Assembly (NCBI GenBank): GCA_963704615.1 | Contig: OY969923.1 | Location: forward strand, 1,302,001 to 1,366,000 | From: Bog-756 sp963704615 | Lineage (GTDB): Bacteria; Actinomycetota; Acidimicrobiia; Acidimicrobiales; RAAP-2 | Reading direction: 5' to 3' | DNA: 64,000 bases | Position numbers and translations under genes: made by a program | Notes under the pieces: generated by a model | The model's input: the letters and a program-made list of their open reading frames with translations, nothing else | What the model was told of the DNA's origin: nothing | The model's database searches: none | Shown: piece by piece, positions 50,683-58,440 of the stretch | Layout: the number at the start of each line of letters is the position of its first letter | Numbering within the stretch: the stretch's first letter is position 1

Positions 50683-51348
50683 TCATCCCGCGGTGCCGCC
50701 GGGTGGCAGCCAGCGCGTGATCAGGTCGGGCAGGGCCCGCATGTCGTCGAACACCACCGCTCCCTCAGTGTCGAGCTTTTGTGCACTGGTGACCCCTCCG
50801 GCGAACCCGAAGACCGTCATTCCCGCCGCCAGTCCCGCGGTCACCCCCGACACGCTGTCTTCGACCACCGCGCATCGACCGGCTTCGGCTCCCATGTGGG
50901 CCGCCGCGTACAGGAACAGATCCGGTGCCGGCTTGCCATGTTCGACATCGTCGGCGCTGAACAGATGACCGTCGAATCGGTCCAAGAGGCCGGTCAGCCC
51001 GAGGGTGAACGCCATCTTCTGGTGGCTCCCGCTCGAGGCGACGCAGACCGGCAGATCAACTCCGTCCAGTGCCTCGTTGATCCCCGCCACGGGAAGGAGC
51101 TCCTTTGCGAATGTCTCCTGATACCGGGCTTCGAACTCACTCGACCAGTCCACGGGCCTGCCGATCGTCGACTCGATCTGACTCTGCATGTAACCGGCCG
51201 AGCGGCCGACGAACCGATCCACGATTTCGGCCTTGGTCAAAGGCCACCCCAACGTTGCCAGCACTTCCGCTTCGATGCGCACCGCAAGTCGCTCGCTGTC
51301 CACCAGGACACCGTCGCAATCGAAGATGACCAGATCGAAATGCCCCAC
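50683..51348 (-). CDS. HAD-superfamily phosphatase/phosphomutase
   Basis: 221 aa. Motif I is FDCDGVLVDSE with the nucleophilic Asp, motif II is CVASSGSHQKM, and motifs III/IV are GKPAPDLFLYAA and VVEDSVSGVTAGLAAGM. This pattern places it with beta-phosphoglucomutase- and YniC/GPP-like enzymes acting on sugar phosphates. The GTG start lies 7 bases after TAGGAT, so it is likely leaderless. It sits between the two tRNA genes on the opposite strand. Confidence 0.9.
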   Translation of the reverse strand: MGHFDLVIFDCDGVLVDSERLAVRIEAEVLATLGWPLTKAEIVDRFVGRSAGYMQSQIESTIGRPVDWSSEFEARYQETFAKELLPVAGINEALDGVDLPVCVASSGSHQKMAFTLGLTGLLDRFDGHLFSADDVEHGKPAPDLFLYAAAHMGAEAGRCAVVEDSVSGVTAGLAAGMTVFGFAGGVTSAQKLDTEGAVVFDDMRALPDLITRWLPPGGTAG

Positions 51349-51355
51349 AGGATCG

Positions 51356-51361
51356 ATCCTA
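51356..51361 (-). promoter_or_regulatory. Likely -10 box of leaderless HAD gene
   Basis: TAGGAT on the minus strand ends 7 bases before the GTG at 51348. Confidence 0.5.
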
Positions 51362-51471
51362 CGGCCCTTCGAAGCGGCCCAGTTCTCGCCGGTGCACAGG
51401 GCAGCGGCAGCGATGACGGTTGCCGCCAGTGGTGGTGCCCCAGAGCGGACGCAAAGAAGCCCGTTACCCGG

Positions 51472-51966
51472 TCACTTGTCGATCGAGAGCGAGAAACGGA
51501 CGTGCATCGACCCGAGTATCCAGATCCCCTGGCGCGCTCCGTTGACCGACCACTCCATCAAGATGACGCCATGCCCGATCCGTGTCCCGGACGGAGCGAG
51601 CGCACTGGCGATCCGGTCCGGCAGATAACCCACCCGCTCACCCTCGCCGAACACGGCCAAGGCGTTGCGGTCCCGCGGATTTGCCGGCTCCGGTCTGATC
51701 TCCACGCTCTTGCCCGCGCCGAAGTGCGGTAGCTGGAGGACGTCGTCGTGGAAGGACACCCCGGCCACGGGTGTGTAGACGACTCCCGGAAGCACGGGGG
51801 TCTCGTCATCCTGGAGCAGCTCAACCGTGTGTTCCTGGTCGAGGAACGGCTTGAAACCGAAACCGACCATCTCCCCGTCTGCCACCTCGACGGTGCACCG
51901 ACCATCGCCCAGAAAGACGGGAAGGACGACATCGTCTGCGCTTCGCCTGTTCTTGCGTTCGGACAA
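51472..51966 (-). CDS. Stand-alone HIRAN-domain protein
   Basis: 164 aa. PEPANPRDRNALAVFGEGERVGYLPDRIASAL (about residues 92-123; in parts NPRDRNALAVFG, RVGYLPDRIA) matches the HIRAN domain, which in HLTF helicase binds the 3' end of single-stranded DNA. No helicase or nuclease domain is attached. The N-terminal 70 residues are a beta-rich region of unknown type. The only usable start is TTG at 51966, since an in-frame TGA lies two codons upstream. Possible role in sensing damaged DNA is inference. Confidence 0.65.
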   Translation of the reverse strand: MSERKNRRSADDVVLPVFLGDGRCTVEVADGEMVGFGFKPFLDQEHTVELLQDDETPVLPGVVYTPVAGVSFHDDVLQLPHFGAGKSVEIRPEPANPRDRNALAVFGEGERVGYLPDRIASALAPSGTRIGHGVILMEWSVNGARQGIWILGSMHVRFSLSIDK

Positions 51967-52061
51967 TTCCGCTCAGCCCGACTTCTTCGCCACTCGGACA
52001 CAGCAGCCAGACAGGGGTGGCCGATTCGATCTCATCGTCTACTGACAGGGTTGTCGGGCAA

Positions 52062-52943
52062 CTACTGGCAGGGCTTTCGGGCACCGTTGAGGGACACCGG
52101 AAACTTGACCCCGTTGAATCCGAGGGCCTCGTCCGCGGGACAGAACTTGGATCTGCGTCCTTGATATTCCGCGTTGAACACCGCCTTGTGTCCGACGTAT
52201 GCGGACAGCAAGCCACACGATGAATACTGGTTGCACTGCTCAGTCAGGACCGCATCGGCCAGCGGGTACATGTCGGTGGAATAGCTATCACCGGTGTCGT
52301 CCGGGTTCTTGATCCACCAGGCCATCCCCAACGCATGGATGTCATCGGCGATCGTCGTCATATATCCCTCTTCGATCGCCTTGGTCAATGGAAATCCGGA
52401 ATTGTCCGTGTACTCCTCGTCGATGTCCGTTTCGACCGCGTCGAAGCCCTTGGCCGCGCATTGTTGGGCGATCATCGATTCGATGATGGCAACCGTGGTT
52501 GAAGACTGGATGTTGAGGTAGTACTCCGGATAGCCGGGCACCTTCTTGCCGAAGAGGCCGGCTGATTGCAACTGATCGAAGTAGGTGGTGGAGAGACCCT
52601 CTTGCGCGGCGGAATAGTAGTTGCCCGCCGCCCCGACCTCGACGTAACAGACGACATGCTTGCCCTGCGCGTGGAGTGCGGTGACAGTGGACGCCGGGTT
52701 GATGATCCCGTCGATGTCATAGATGACCGGCGGGGGCGCCGGGCTGCCGTCGGGGAGCTTGTCGTCGGTTCCCATGTCCTGGGCGTTGGACAGCCTCAGG
52801 GGGTGGCTGAGCTCCCACTGCCACGGTTGCGGACCGAGCGGTGGAATCCACCAGCCCGATGCTCCTGCCGGCGGAGAGGCGGCAATCCCGAGACTTGTGC
52901 AAACCAACGCGGCGATCACAGTCAGTCGAACAAGCGATCGCAT
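52062..52943 (-). CDS. Secreted GH114-like (endo-alpha-1,4-polygalactosaminidase) protein
   Basis: 293 aa. A signal peptide (RLTVIAALVCTSLGIAASPPAGA) is followed by a TIM-barrel-like domain: VIYDIDGIINPASTVTALHAQGKHVVCYVEVG, GYPEYYLNIQSS, KGFDAVETDIDEEY with clustered acidic residues, and AWWIKNPDD. This is the pattern of the TM1410/GH114 family, whose known members cleave galactosamine polymers. ATG at 52943 has CGGAG 8 bases upstream. The enzyme would act outside the cell, on its own or other organisms' exopolysaccharide. Confidence 0.75.
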   Translation of the reverse strand: MRSLVRLTVIAALVCTSLGIAASPPAGASGWWIPPLGPQPWQWELSHPLRLSNAQDMGTDDKLPDGSPAPPPVIYDIDGIINPASTVTALHAQGKHVVCYVEVGAAGNYYSAAQEGLSTTYFDQLQSAGLFGKKVPGYPEYYLNIQSSTTVAIIESMIAQQCAAKGFDAVETDIDEEYTDNSGFPLTKAIEEGYMTTIADDIHALGMAWWIKNPDDTGDSYSTDMYPLADAVLTEQCNQYSSCGLLSAYVGHKAVFNAEYQGRRSKFCPADEALGFNGVKFPVSLNGARKPCQ

Positions 52944-53064
52944 CACGGGACTCCGGTCGGGGGACCGGGCCAGCAACGACGGCGTCGATGACCGGCGGTC
53001 TTCCTCGCGTGCACAACCCCTCATGCCCGAATGTTAGGGCAACAGACGGAGGGGGCGATATGAA

Positions 53065-53070
53065 TAGGAT
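53065..53070 (+). promoter_or_regulatory. Possible tRNA-Met promoter -10 box
   Basis: TAGGAT lies 16 bases before the tRNA-Met gene, the right distance for a short 5' leader. Confidence 0.4.
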
Positions 53071-53085
53071 GAGCAGCCAGCCCTC

Positions 53086-53158
53086 GGGGCAGTAGCTCAG
53101 TGGTCAGAGCAGGGGACTCATAATCCCTCGGTCGCAGGTTCGATCCCTGCCTGCCCCA
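53086..53158 (+). tRNA. tRNA-Met (anticodon CAT), elongator or Ile2 type
   Basis: The acceptor stem GGGGCAG pairs with CTGCCCC. The anticodon stem GGGGA/TCCCT holds loop CTCATAA with CAT at 53119-53121. The T-loop is TTCGATC and the discriminator is A. The 3' CCA is only partly encoded (ACC then G). A CAT tRNA may be elongator Met or lysidine-modified Ile; the ACTCATAATCC context fits elongator Met. Confidence 0.92.
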
Positions 53159-53175
53159 CCGGACAGCCCCACCGG
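53153..53175. repeat. 10-bp direct duplication of the tRNA 3' end
   Basis: GCCCCACCGG at 53153-53162 covers the tRNA-Met 3' end; an identical copy lies at 53166-53175 after 3 bases. It is too short to be called an attachment site. Confidence 0.5.
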
Positions 53176-53268
53176 CGCCACCATGTCAGCTCATCCAACA
53201 ACCATCCCCAGCCACTGTGCCCATGCTTCTCAACGGCGTGGAGCCAGACAGACCAGAACAGGAGACCT

Positions 53269-53637
53269 ATGGATATCGAGGAGTTCTACAGCGCCGACGA
53301 GCGCCGGCGTCAATCGTCGGAAGTCGAGCTCGGCACCAACTGGTTCGATGCGAAGGGAAATCGCTACGAGCTGAGCTGGGTGGAGGATACCGGTGAGCTG
53401 TACACCATGCTCGAGCTGCTGCCCGAGGTGGACTCGTGGACTCCCTTCGGCGACATCGAAATCGAGCAGATGCCGGTGGATCGGGTGGTGGTCATGGTCA
53501 TCGGCTATATCCCAACGCTGCCGGAGGTGGAGCGGATCCTTGCCGGATGGCCCGACGAGATGGCGAAGCCCGACGGCATCTCGTGGGTGGCCGAACGACT
53601 GCAAGCGTCCGACGTCCCGAAAGACTCGCCATCCTGA
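53269..53637 (+). CDS. Conserved hypothetical protein
   Basis: 122 aa, acidic. The sequence ELGTNWFDAKGNRYELSWVEDTGELYTMLE is followed by PVDRVVVMVIGYIPTLPEVERILAGW. No catalytic motif or membrane segment is seen. The pattern looks conserved in actinobacteria, but I cannot name a family. GGAGA lies 5-9 bases before the ATG. Confidence 0.6.
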   Translation: MDIEEFYSADERRRQSSEVELGTNWFDAKGNRYELSWVEDTGELYTMLELLPEVDSWTPFGDIEIEQMPVDRVVVMVIGYIPTLPEVERILAGWPDEMAKPDGISWVAERLQASDVPKDSPS

Positions 53638-53700
53638 GCTGCCGGCCGGTCTCTTCTGAGCCGGTCTCGTGAGGGCAAACCCACGGCTGACGGGACGTTG

Positions 53701-53706
53701 TAGGGT
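53701..53706 (+). promoter_or_regulatory. Possible -10 box before the small unknown gene
   Basis: TAGGGT lies 38 bases before the ATG at 53745, giving a leader of about 30 bases that includes an AGGGGGTGCAAGGGG purine run. Confidence 0.3.
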
Positions 53707-53744
53707 CCGATGCGATACAGGGGCCGATGAGGGGGTGCAAGGGG

Positions 53745-54098
53745 ATGGAACTGGTGGTTGAGCTGTCCAAGGGAACCGTTGTGCTCTCGGACGTCGATCA
53801 GATGCAACGCTTCGCGGTGCGTGCGGTCGGTCCGAATGGACGGCACGGCAGCCACGATGTCGCCGCCCTGGGAGACGCGCTGGCGGAACACGACGCGGGA
53901 AAGGTGGAGGTCGAGGGGGACGTGCTTGTCCCGGCCGGAGCCGTCAGGCGGCTGGCCGTTGAGGCAGCGGCCGAGCGAGGGCGAGCGCTTGGTGACGAAT
54001 GGGAGGCTGGGCTCGAGGCCATGCTCGAGTATGCGGCCACGCGTGGTTGGCTCGCCGAGGATGGGTCCATCCGGTCCCACGTCGAGTGGGAGGGCTGA
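53745..54098 (+). CDS. Hypothetical protein
   Basis: 117 aa, no recognised domain. It begins MELVVELSKGTVVLSDVDQMQRFAVRA and contains an alternating beta/alpha pattern with a long C-terminal amphipathic helix (AAERGRALGDEWEAGLEAMLEYA). A purine run precedes the ATG at 53745; an earlier in-frame ATG lies at 53727. It ends 3 bases before the LLM oxidoreductase start, so it is probably in the same transcript. Confidence 0.5.
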   Translation: MELVVELSKGTVVLSDVDQMQRFAVRAVGPNGRHGSHDVAALGDALAEHDAGKVEVEGDVLVPAGAVRRLAVEAAAERGRALGDEWEAGLEAMLEYAATRGWLAEDGSIRSHVEWEG

Positions 54099-54101
54099 AT
54101 C

Positions 54102-54977
54102 GTGCGCTTCTCGTACGCCGAATCGATGGTCGATCCTACTTTCTACTTGCCGCTGGCCCAAGCGGCGGAAGAAGCCGGCTACGACGGCATGGTGGTACCC
54201 GACAGCATCTGTTACCCCCTCGAATCCGATTCGCTGTACCCGTTCTCCCCCGATCACAGTCGTGAGTTCCTCGACGACAAACCCTTCATCGAACCCTTTT
54301 CTCTCATTCCGGCTATGGGCGCAGTCACCGACACTCTGCGTTTCATCACCTTCGTGCTCAAGCTGCCCATGCGTCATCCGTTGTTGGTGGCAAAGCAGGC
54401 CACATCGGTCGCGGTTCTCACCGGGAACCGGCTGGCCCTCGGAGTGGGCTCGAGCCCGTGGCCCGAGGACTACCAATTCTGCGGGGTGCCCTGGGATGGG
54501 CGGGGCAAGCGCATGGACGAGGCCATCGACATCGTGCGGGGCCTTTCCGCCGGTGGCTACTTCGAATACCACGGCCAGGCCTATGACCTTCCCGCTGTCA
54601 AGATCAGCCCCGTCCCGACCGAGCCCCTCCCCATCCTGGTCGGCGGTCACGCCCCGGCCGCCTTGCGCCGGGCCGCTCGGTCCGATGGGTGGCTCCACGG
54701 AGGCGGCGATCCGGCCGACCTCCCCGGCCTCCTCGAGCACCTTGGTCGGTTACGAGAGGAGGAGGGCACCACGTCCCGTCCCTTCGAAGTCCACGTGATC
54801 TCGCTCGATGCCTACTCCGTCGACGGCGTCCACCGACTCGAAGAACAGGGCGTCACCGACGTGATTGTCGGATTCCGATGGCCCTATTCGGCGGGAGCGG
54901 ACACCGAGACGCTGCAGACGAAACTCGACAATCTGCGGCGATTCGCCGACGACGTCATGGCCAAAGCGCGGCCGTGA
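54102..54977 (+). CDS. LLM-class (F420-dependent type) oxidoreductase
   Basis: 291 aa. It begins MRFSYAESMVDPTFYLPLAQAAEEAGYDGMVVPDS. LRFITFVLKLPMRHPLLVAKQATSVAVLTGNRLALGVGSSPWPEDYQF shows the luciferase-like TIM barrel with the SS/W cofactor region. PILVGGHAPAALRRAARSDGWL follows. It lacks a fused partner domain. The start is GTG and its end overlaps the next gene (GTGA). Confidence 0.85.
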   Translation: MRFSYAESMVDPTFYLPLAQAAEEAGYDGMVVPDSICYPLESDSLYPFSPDHSREFLDDKPFIEPFSLIPAMGAVTDTLRFITFVLKLPMRHPLLVAKQATSVAVLTGNRLALGVGSSPWPEDYQFCGVPWDGRGKRMDEAIDIVRGLSAGGYFEYHGQAYDLPAVKISPVPTEPLPILVGGHAPAALRRAARSDGWLHGGGDPADLPGLLEHLGRLREEEGTTSRPFEVHVISLDAYSVDGVHRLEEQGVTDVIVGFRWPYSAGADTETLQTKLDNLRRFADDVMAKARP

Positions 54978-55369
54978 CCACCGCCCGCGATCTCGGTCGG
55001 GCATCGATGGCGGCGGTCGAGGCGCGCGATCGGCAAGCCTGGTTGGACCTGTTCACCGAGAATGCCATCGTGGAGGATCCGATCGGGCCCTCCCCCTTCG
55101 ATCCGGAGGGTCGGGGCCATCGAGGGATCGAGGCGATCGCCGTCTTCTATGACACGGTGATCGCCGCCAACGAATCGGTGACCTTCACCATCCGCCAGTC
55201 GTTCCTCTGTGGAGACGAGGCGGCCAATGTCGGCGTGATCCGCATCCAGTTCCCCGGAGGTACCACCGTCGAGGTGGACGGGGTGTATATCTACCGCCGC
55301 TCACCTGACGGCAAGATCGCGTCCCTCCGGGCGTTCTGGGAGCCGGACGGGGTGCGAACAGTGACCTGA
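54974..55369 (+). CDS. NTF2-like (SnoaL fold) protein
   Basis: 131 aa. MAAVEARDRQAWLDLFTENAIVEDPIGPSPFDPEGRGHRGIEAI and the FYDTVIAANESVTFTIRQSF sequence are typical of ketosteroid-isomerase-like NTF2 proteins; D in EDPIGP is the usual position of the catalytic acid. It is fused by translational coupling to the LLM gene. The gene order LLM then NTF2 recalls the cluster at 2-12 kb and suggests a steroid- or polyketide-like substrate. Confidence 0.75.
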   Translation: MTTARDLGRASMAAVEARDRQAWLDLFTENAIVEDPIGPSPFDPEGRGHRGIEAIAVFYDTVIAANESVTFTIRQSFLCGDEAANVGVIRIQFPGGTTVEVDGVYIYRRSPDGKIASLRAFWEPDGVRTVT

Positions 55370-55401
55370 CGGATCAGCGTTGGTGATGCGCCCGGGATGA
55401 T

Positions 55402-55420
55402 GGTCGAGGAGGTCTCGACC
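55402..55420. terminator. Hairpin between convergent genes
   Basis: GGTCGAG (55402-55408), a 5-base loop, and CTCGACC (55414-55420) form a perfect 7-bp stem in the 66-base gap between two convergent genes. There is no T-run, so a terminator role is inferred from position only. Confidence 0.4.
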
Positions 55421-55426
55421 GTCCGC

Positions 55427-55444
55427 TCATTCCGGTCATTCCGG
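55427..55444. repeat. 9-bp tandem duplication over a stop codon
   Basis: TCATTCCGG occurs twice in succession. The second copy contains the stop codon (55436-55438, minus strand) of the following gene. Confidence 0.75.
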
Positions 55445-56548
55445 TCCGGGAAATCCGTACTGCTGGTGGGGACCCATGACGGCGCATTCGAACATGCCGT
55501 AGCCGACATGTCCTTCGTAGGTGAACCGGGCGGCGTATTCGGTGAGACCCCAGTTCGAGTACGTCGGGTCGGCCGGTGGGATCTCCTGGCCCTGGACAAC
55601 CAATTCGCCCTGGTACATCCCGTGCTTCCAATCCGGCTCGAGCCCGTATCCGGACCCGAGCAGAAGCGGGAAGGCGAGCAGCGTCTCCACCTCCACTTCA
55701 GCGGTCTTCCGGCCGTGGGCGCCGTAATAGGTGAGTGTGGCACTGGTCACGGTGCGGGTCCCAGGGGCGAACCGCAGCTGATGCTCGGGCCGACCCAGCC
55801 ACTCGGCCTCCCGTCCCGAGCCGAGAGGGAACACCCGGTGGGCGTCCTGCATGATGCGCTCGCCACTGGGTCGTTCCTGGATGATGGTGACCAGGGCGTG
55901 GTCCTCGAACCGGACCGGCGCGTAGATCCAGAAGAATCCCCCCTGGGTGTCGGTGGCCCGGATGCCAGGGGGCTCCGGCTCGCCCACCGGACGGACTCCC
56001 CACGAACGGTCGCGCGACCCCCACCACCGGTCGGGAGTGAGCCGGACCTCGCGGTCGCCGAGCTTGAGCACACCGCTCCACCCGCCGACCTGGGCGAACC
56101 GGGTGGAGTCGAAGACAACCCGACTGAACTGGCGATCGAAATGGCGAGACTCGAGATGAGCCTCGGAGAAGCCCTCGTAGATGGCGTCGAGTTCGATGCC
56201 CCACTCGTTGGGCTCGACGACCACCCGCACCTTTTCCAGTCCCTTGATGACCTCGATCCTGATCGGCCCTACCGAAGCGTCCATGCGGTCGGCCCCCAGA
56301 GTCTTAGAGGAGCGGACGACCCGGTGGTCTCCCCGCCACAGCACCGAGACGAAGGCATCGGCAACGCTCAAGTTGGGGTACTGGCCGACTCCGATGACCG
56401 CGAAGAGCTCGTCTTCGGTTCCGTGCACCTCCCCGGTTCCATGGATGTTGAAGTAGTAGCGATCGTAGAAGTTCCGGTCCGATGTCCCCACGAAGCGCAT
56501 GGGCTCGGAGATCTGGTGGACCGGGTAGTCGTCAAGGGGGGAGAGCAT
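55436..56548 (-). CDS. Large beta-rich protein of unknown function, possibly CrtC/AttH-like
   Basis: 370 aa, no signal peptide or membrane helix. Many short strands ending in aromatic residues (FYDRYYFNIHGTGEV, VGGWSGVLKLGDREV, GGFFWIYAPVRFEDHALVTIIQERPSG, PGTRTVTSATLTYYGAHGRK) suggest two consecutive lipocalin-like beta-barrels, as in hydroxyneurosporene-synthase/AttH-type proteins. I cannot confirm this. GAGGAA lies 5-6 bases before the ATG at 56548; the frame stays open to 57091. It is divergent from the aldehyde dehydrogenase, with 211 bases between them. Confidence 0.55.
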   Translation of the reverse strand: MLSPLDDYPVHQISEPMRFVGTSDRNFYDRYYFNIHGTGEVHGTEDELFAVIGVGQYPNLSVADAFVSVLWRGDHRVVRSSKTLGADRMDASVGPIRIEVIKGLEKVRVVVEPNEWGIELDAIYEGFSEAHLESRHFDRQFSRVVFDSTRFAQVGGWSGVLKLGDREVRLTPDRWWGSRDRSWGVRPVGEPEPPGIRATDTQGGFFWIYAPVRFEDHALVTIIQERPSGERIMQDAHRVFPLGSGREAEWLGRPEHQLRFAPGTRTVTSATLTYYGAHGRKTAEVEVETLLAFPLLLGSGYGLEPDWKHGMYQGELVVQGQEIPPADPTYSNWGLTEYAARFTYEGHVGYGMFECAVMGPHQQYGFPGPE

Positions 56549-56759
56549 GTCGTTCCTCGATGTCTCGGGCCGCTCGAATTGATCGGCGCCCAGTAGGCCG
56601 GACGGTGGCGAAGGGAGCGTAGCGAGGATCGGTCGATGGGGCGCATGCGCCGGTCCCGGGCTACAATTTCCGACAGATCGCCGGAAGCCGCTGGTTGTCA
56701 CCGGCGGGCGGCAACGACTATGGAATTGCCGCATATCCGGTTCCAGCCAGGGAGGCACC

Positions 56760-58217
56760 GTGAAGTCATACGATCGTCTGTTCATCGGAGGGGACTGGGT
56801 CGAACCGTCCTCCTCCTCGTTCTTCGACGTTTTCTCGCCCACCACCGAGGAGTTGGTCGGGCGGGTACCCGAGGCCCAGAACGCAGACGTCGACCGGGCG
56901 GTGGCCGCGGCCCGGGAGGCCTTCGACCACGGACCCTGGCCCCGAATGGCCCCGGCCGAGCGAGCGGCAATCCTGACCACGGTGGCCGAGGCCATCCGGA
57001 ATGACATGCAAGGCATGGCCGAGTTGATCTCCAACGAGATGGGGTCGCCGATCTCGTGGGGAACGCTGGCCCAGGTGCTCGCCCCCACCATGATCCTCGA
57101 CTACTACGCCGGGCTCGGCCCGACCTTCGCCTTCGACACGGTCAAAGACGGGCTCATGGGGCCGGTCCTAGTGTCCAAGGAGCCAGTCGGGGTGGTGGCC
57201 GCCATCACCCCATGGAACGTCCCGCTCTTTTTGGCCTGCGCAAAGCTGTCCCCCGCGTTGCTGTCGGGGAGCACAGTGGTCTTCAAGCCCGCGCCCGAGA
57301 CGCCCCTCGACGCCAATGTCCTGGCCGAGATCTTCGCCGATGCAGGCTTGCCCAAGGGTGTGCTCAGCGTCGTACCGGCTGGACGAGAGGTGGGTGACCA
57401 CCTGGTCAACCATCCCGGTGTGGACAAGGTGTCCTTCACCGGGTCGACGGCAGCCGGCCGTAAGATCGGCGCTGCTTGCGGAGCCAACCTCAAGCGGGTC
57501 AGCCTCGAGCTGGGAGGGAAGTCGGCCGCCATCGTCCTCGACGATGCGGATCTGGACGTGTCCATCCCTCTCATGATGCCCAATGCCATCATGAACAACG
57601 GCGAGGCGTGCATTTCGTTGACCCGGATCCTCGCCCCGCGCGACCGGTATGCCGAGGTGACCGACGCCTTGGTGCACCAGGTTCAGTTGATGAAGGTCGG
57701 TGACGCCCTCGATCCGGCAACCGAAGTGGGCCCACTGGTTGCGGAGCGCCAACGCGAGCGCGTCGAGAACTACATCCGACTGGGCCAGGACGAGGGGGCC
57801 AAGATCGCACTCGGCGGTGGGCGTCCTGCCGATCTGAAGACCGGGTGGTTCGTCGAACCGACGGTGTTCGTCGATGTAGACAACAGCATGCGCATCGCCC
57901 AGGAAGAGATCTTCGGGCCGGTGCTGTCGGTGATCCCCTACGACGATGACGCCGACGCCGTGCGCATTGCCAACGACTCCGACTACGGCCTGTGCGGCGC
58001 CGTGTTCAGCGGTGACAATGCCCGTGGGCTCGATGTCGCCCGGCAGGTTCGGACCGGCACCTACATGGTGAACTCCAACATTCCCATCGACTTCTCGTCA
58101 CCATTCGGGGGCTACAAGGCGTCGGGTGTCGGTCGCGAATTCGGCGAGGACGGTCTCGAGCTGTTCCTCGAGAAGAAGACCATCAACCTGCCCGCCGGAT
58201 TCGACCCGACGGTGTGA
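56760..58217 (+). CDS. Aldehyde dehydrogenase (NAD(P)+)
   Basis: 485 aa. GVVAAITPWNVPLF and FTGSTAAGRKIG bind the cofactor. ELGGKSA holds the general-base Glu250, and Cys284 in NNGEACIS is the nucleophile, although the usual NxGQxC reads NNGEAC. EIFGPVLSVIPYDDD follows. It oxidises an aldehyde to an acid; the substrate is not evident. The GTG start has GGGAGG 6 bases upstream. A TACAAT sequence at about 56662 could be its promoter. Confidence 0.9.
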   Translation: MKSYDRLFIGGDWVEPSSSSFFDVFSPTTEELVGRVPEAQNADVDRAVAAAREAFDHGPWPRMAPAERAAILTTVAEAIRNDMQGMAELISNEMGSPISWGTLAQVLAPTMILDYYAGLGPTFAFDTVKDGLMGPVLVSKEPVGVVAAITPWNVPLFLACAKLSPALLSGSTVVFKPAPETPLDANVLAEIFADAGLPKGVLSVVPAGREVGDHLVNHPGVDKVSFTGSTAAGRKIGAACGANLKRVSLELGGKSAAIVLDDADLDVSIPLMMPNAIMNNGEACISLTRILAPRDRYAEVTDALVHQVQLMKVGDALDPATEVGPLVAERQRERVENYIRLGQDEGAKIALGGGRPADLKTGWFVEPTVFVDVDNSMRIAQEEIFGPVLSVIPYDDDADAVRIANDSDYGLCGAVFSGDNARGLDVARQVRTGTYMVNSNIPIDFSSPFGGYKASGVGREFGEDGLELFLEKKTINLPAGFDPTV

Positions 58218-58440
58218 CCCAGGCCGACCGCACTCGGTCGGCTGCTCCGGTCGGCGGCCCGCCCTGCCGACGCTCGGAGGGATCTGGCCGTTCGACGCGC
58301 CCCCGTCATGGCCGCCGGCGTGGTCACGGCCGGCGCCGAGCCGGTGGCGGCACCCTCGTCCGCGTGGATCACGAGCATGACGTCGGCGGGGCGTCCCACC
58401 GGTTGACCTGCCGGCGTTGCGACCGGATCAACCCGAGCCG
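58218..58440. other. Intergenic region, no supported feature
   Basis: A 223-base GC-rich gap. Short frames on both strands lack any domain, and no strong hairpin or promoter is visible. Confidence 0.5.

Noticed and set aside
50574..53158. Genomic island between tRNA-Asn and tRNA-Met
   Set aside because: There is no integrase or long direct repeat matching a tRNA end, and the genes between are mixed and of ordinary composition. Only a 10-bp duplication at tRNA-Met is seen.
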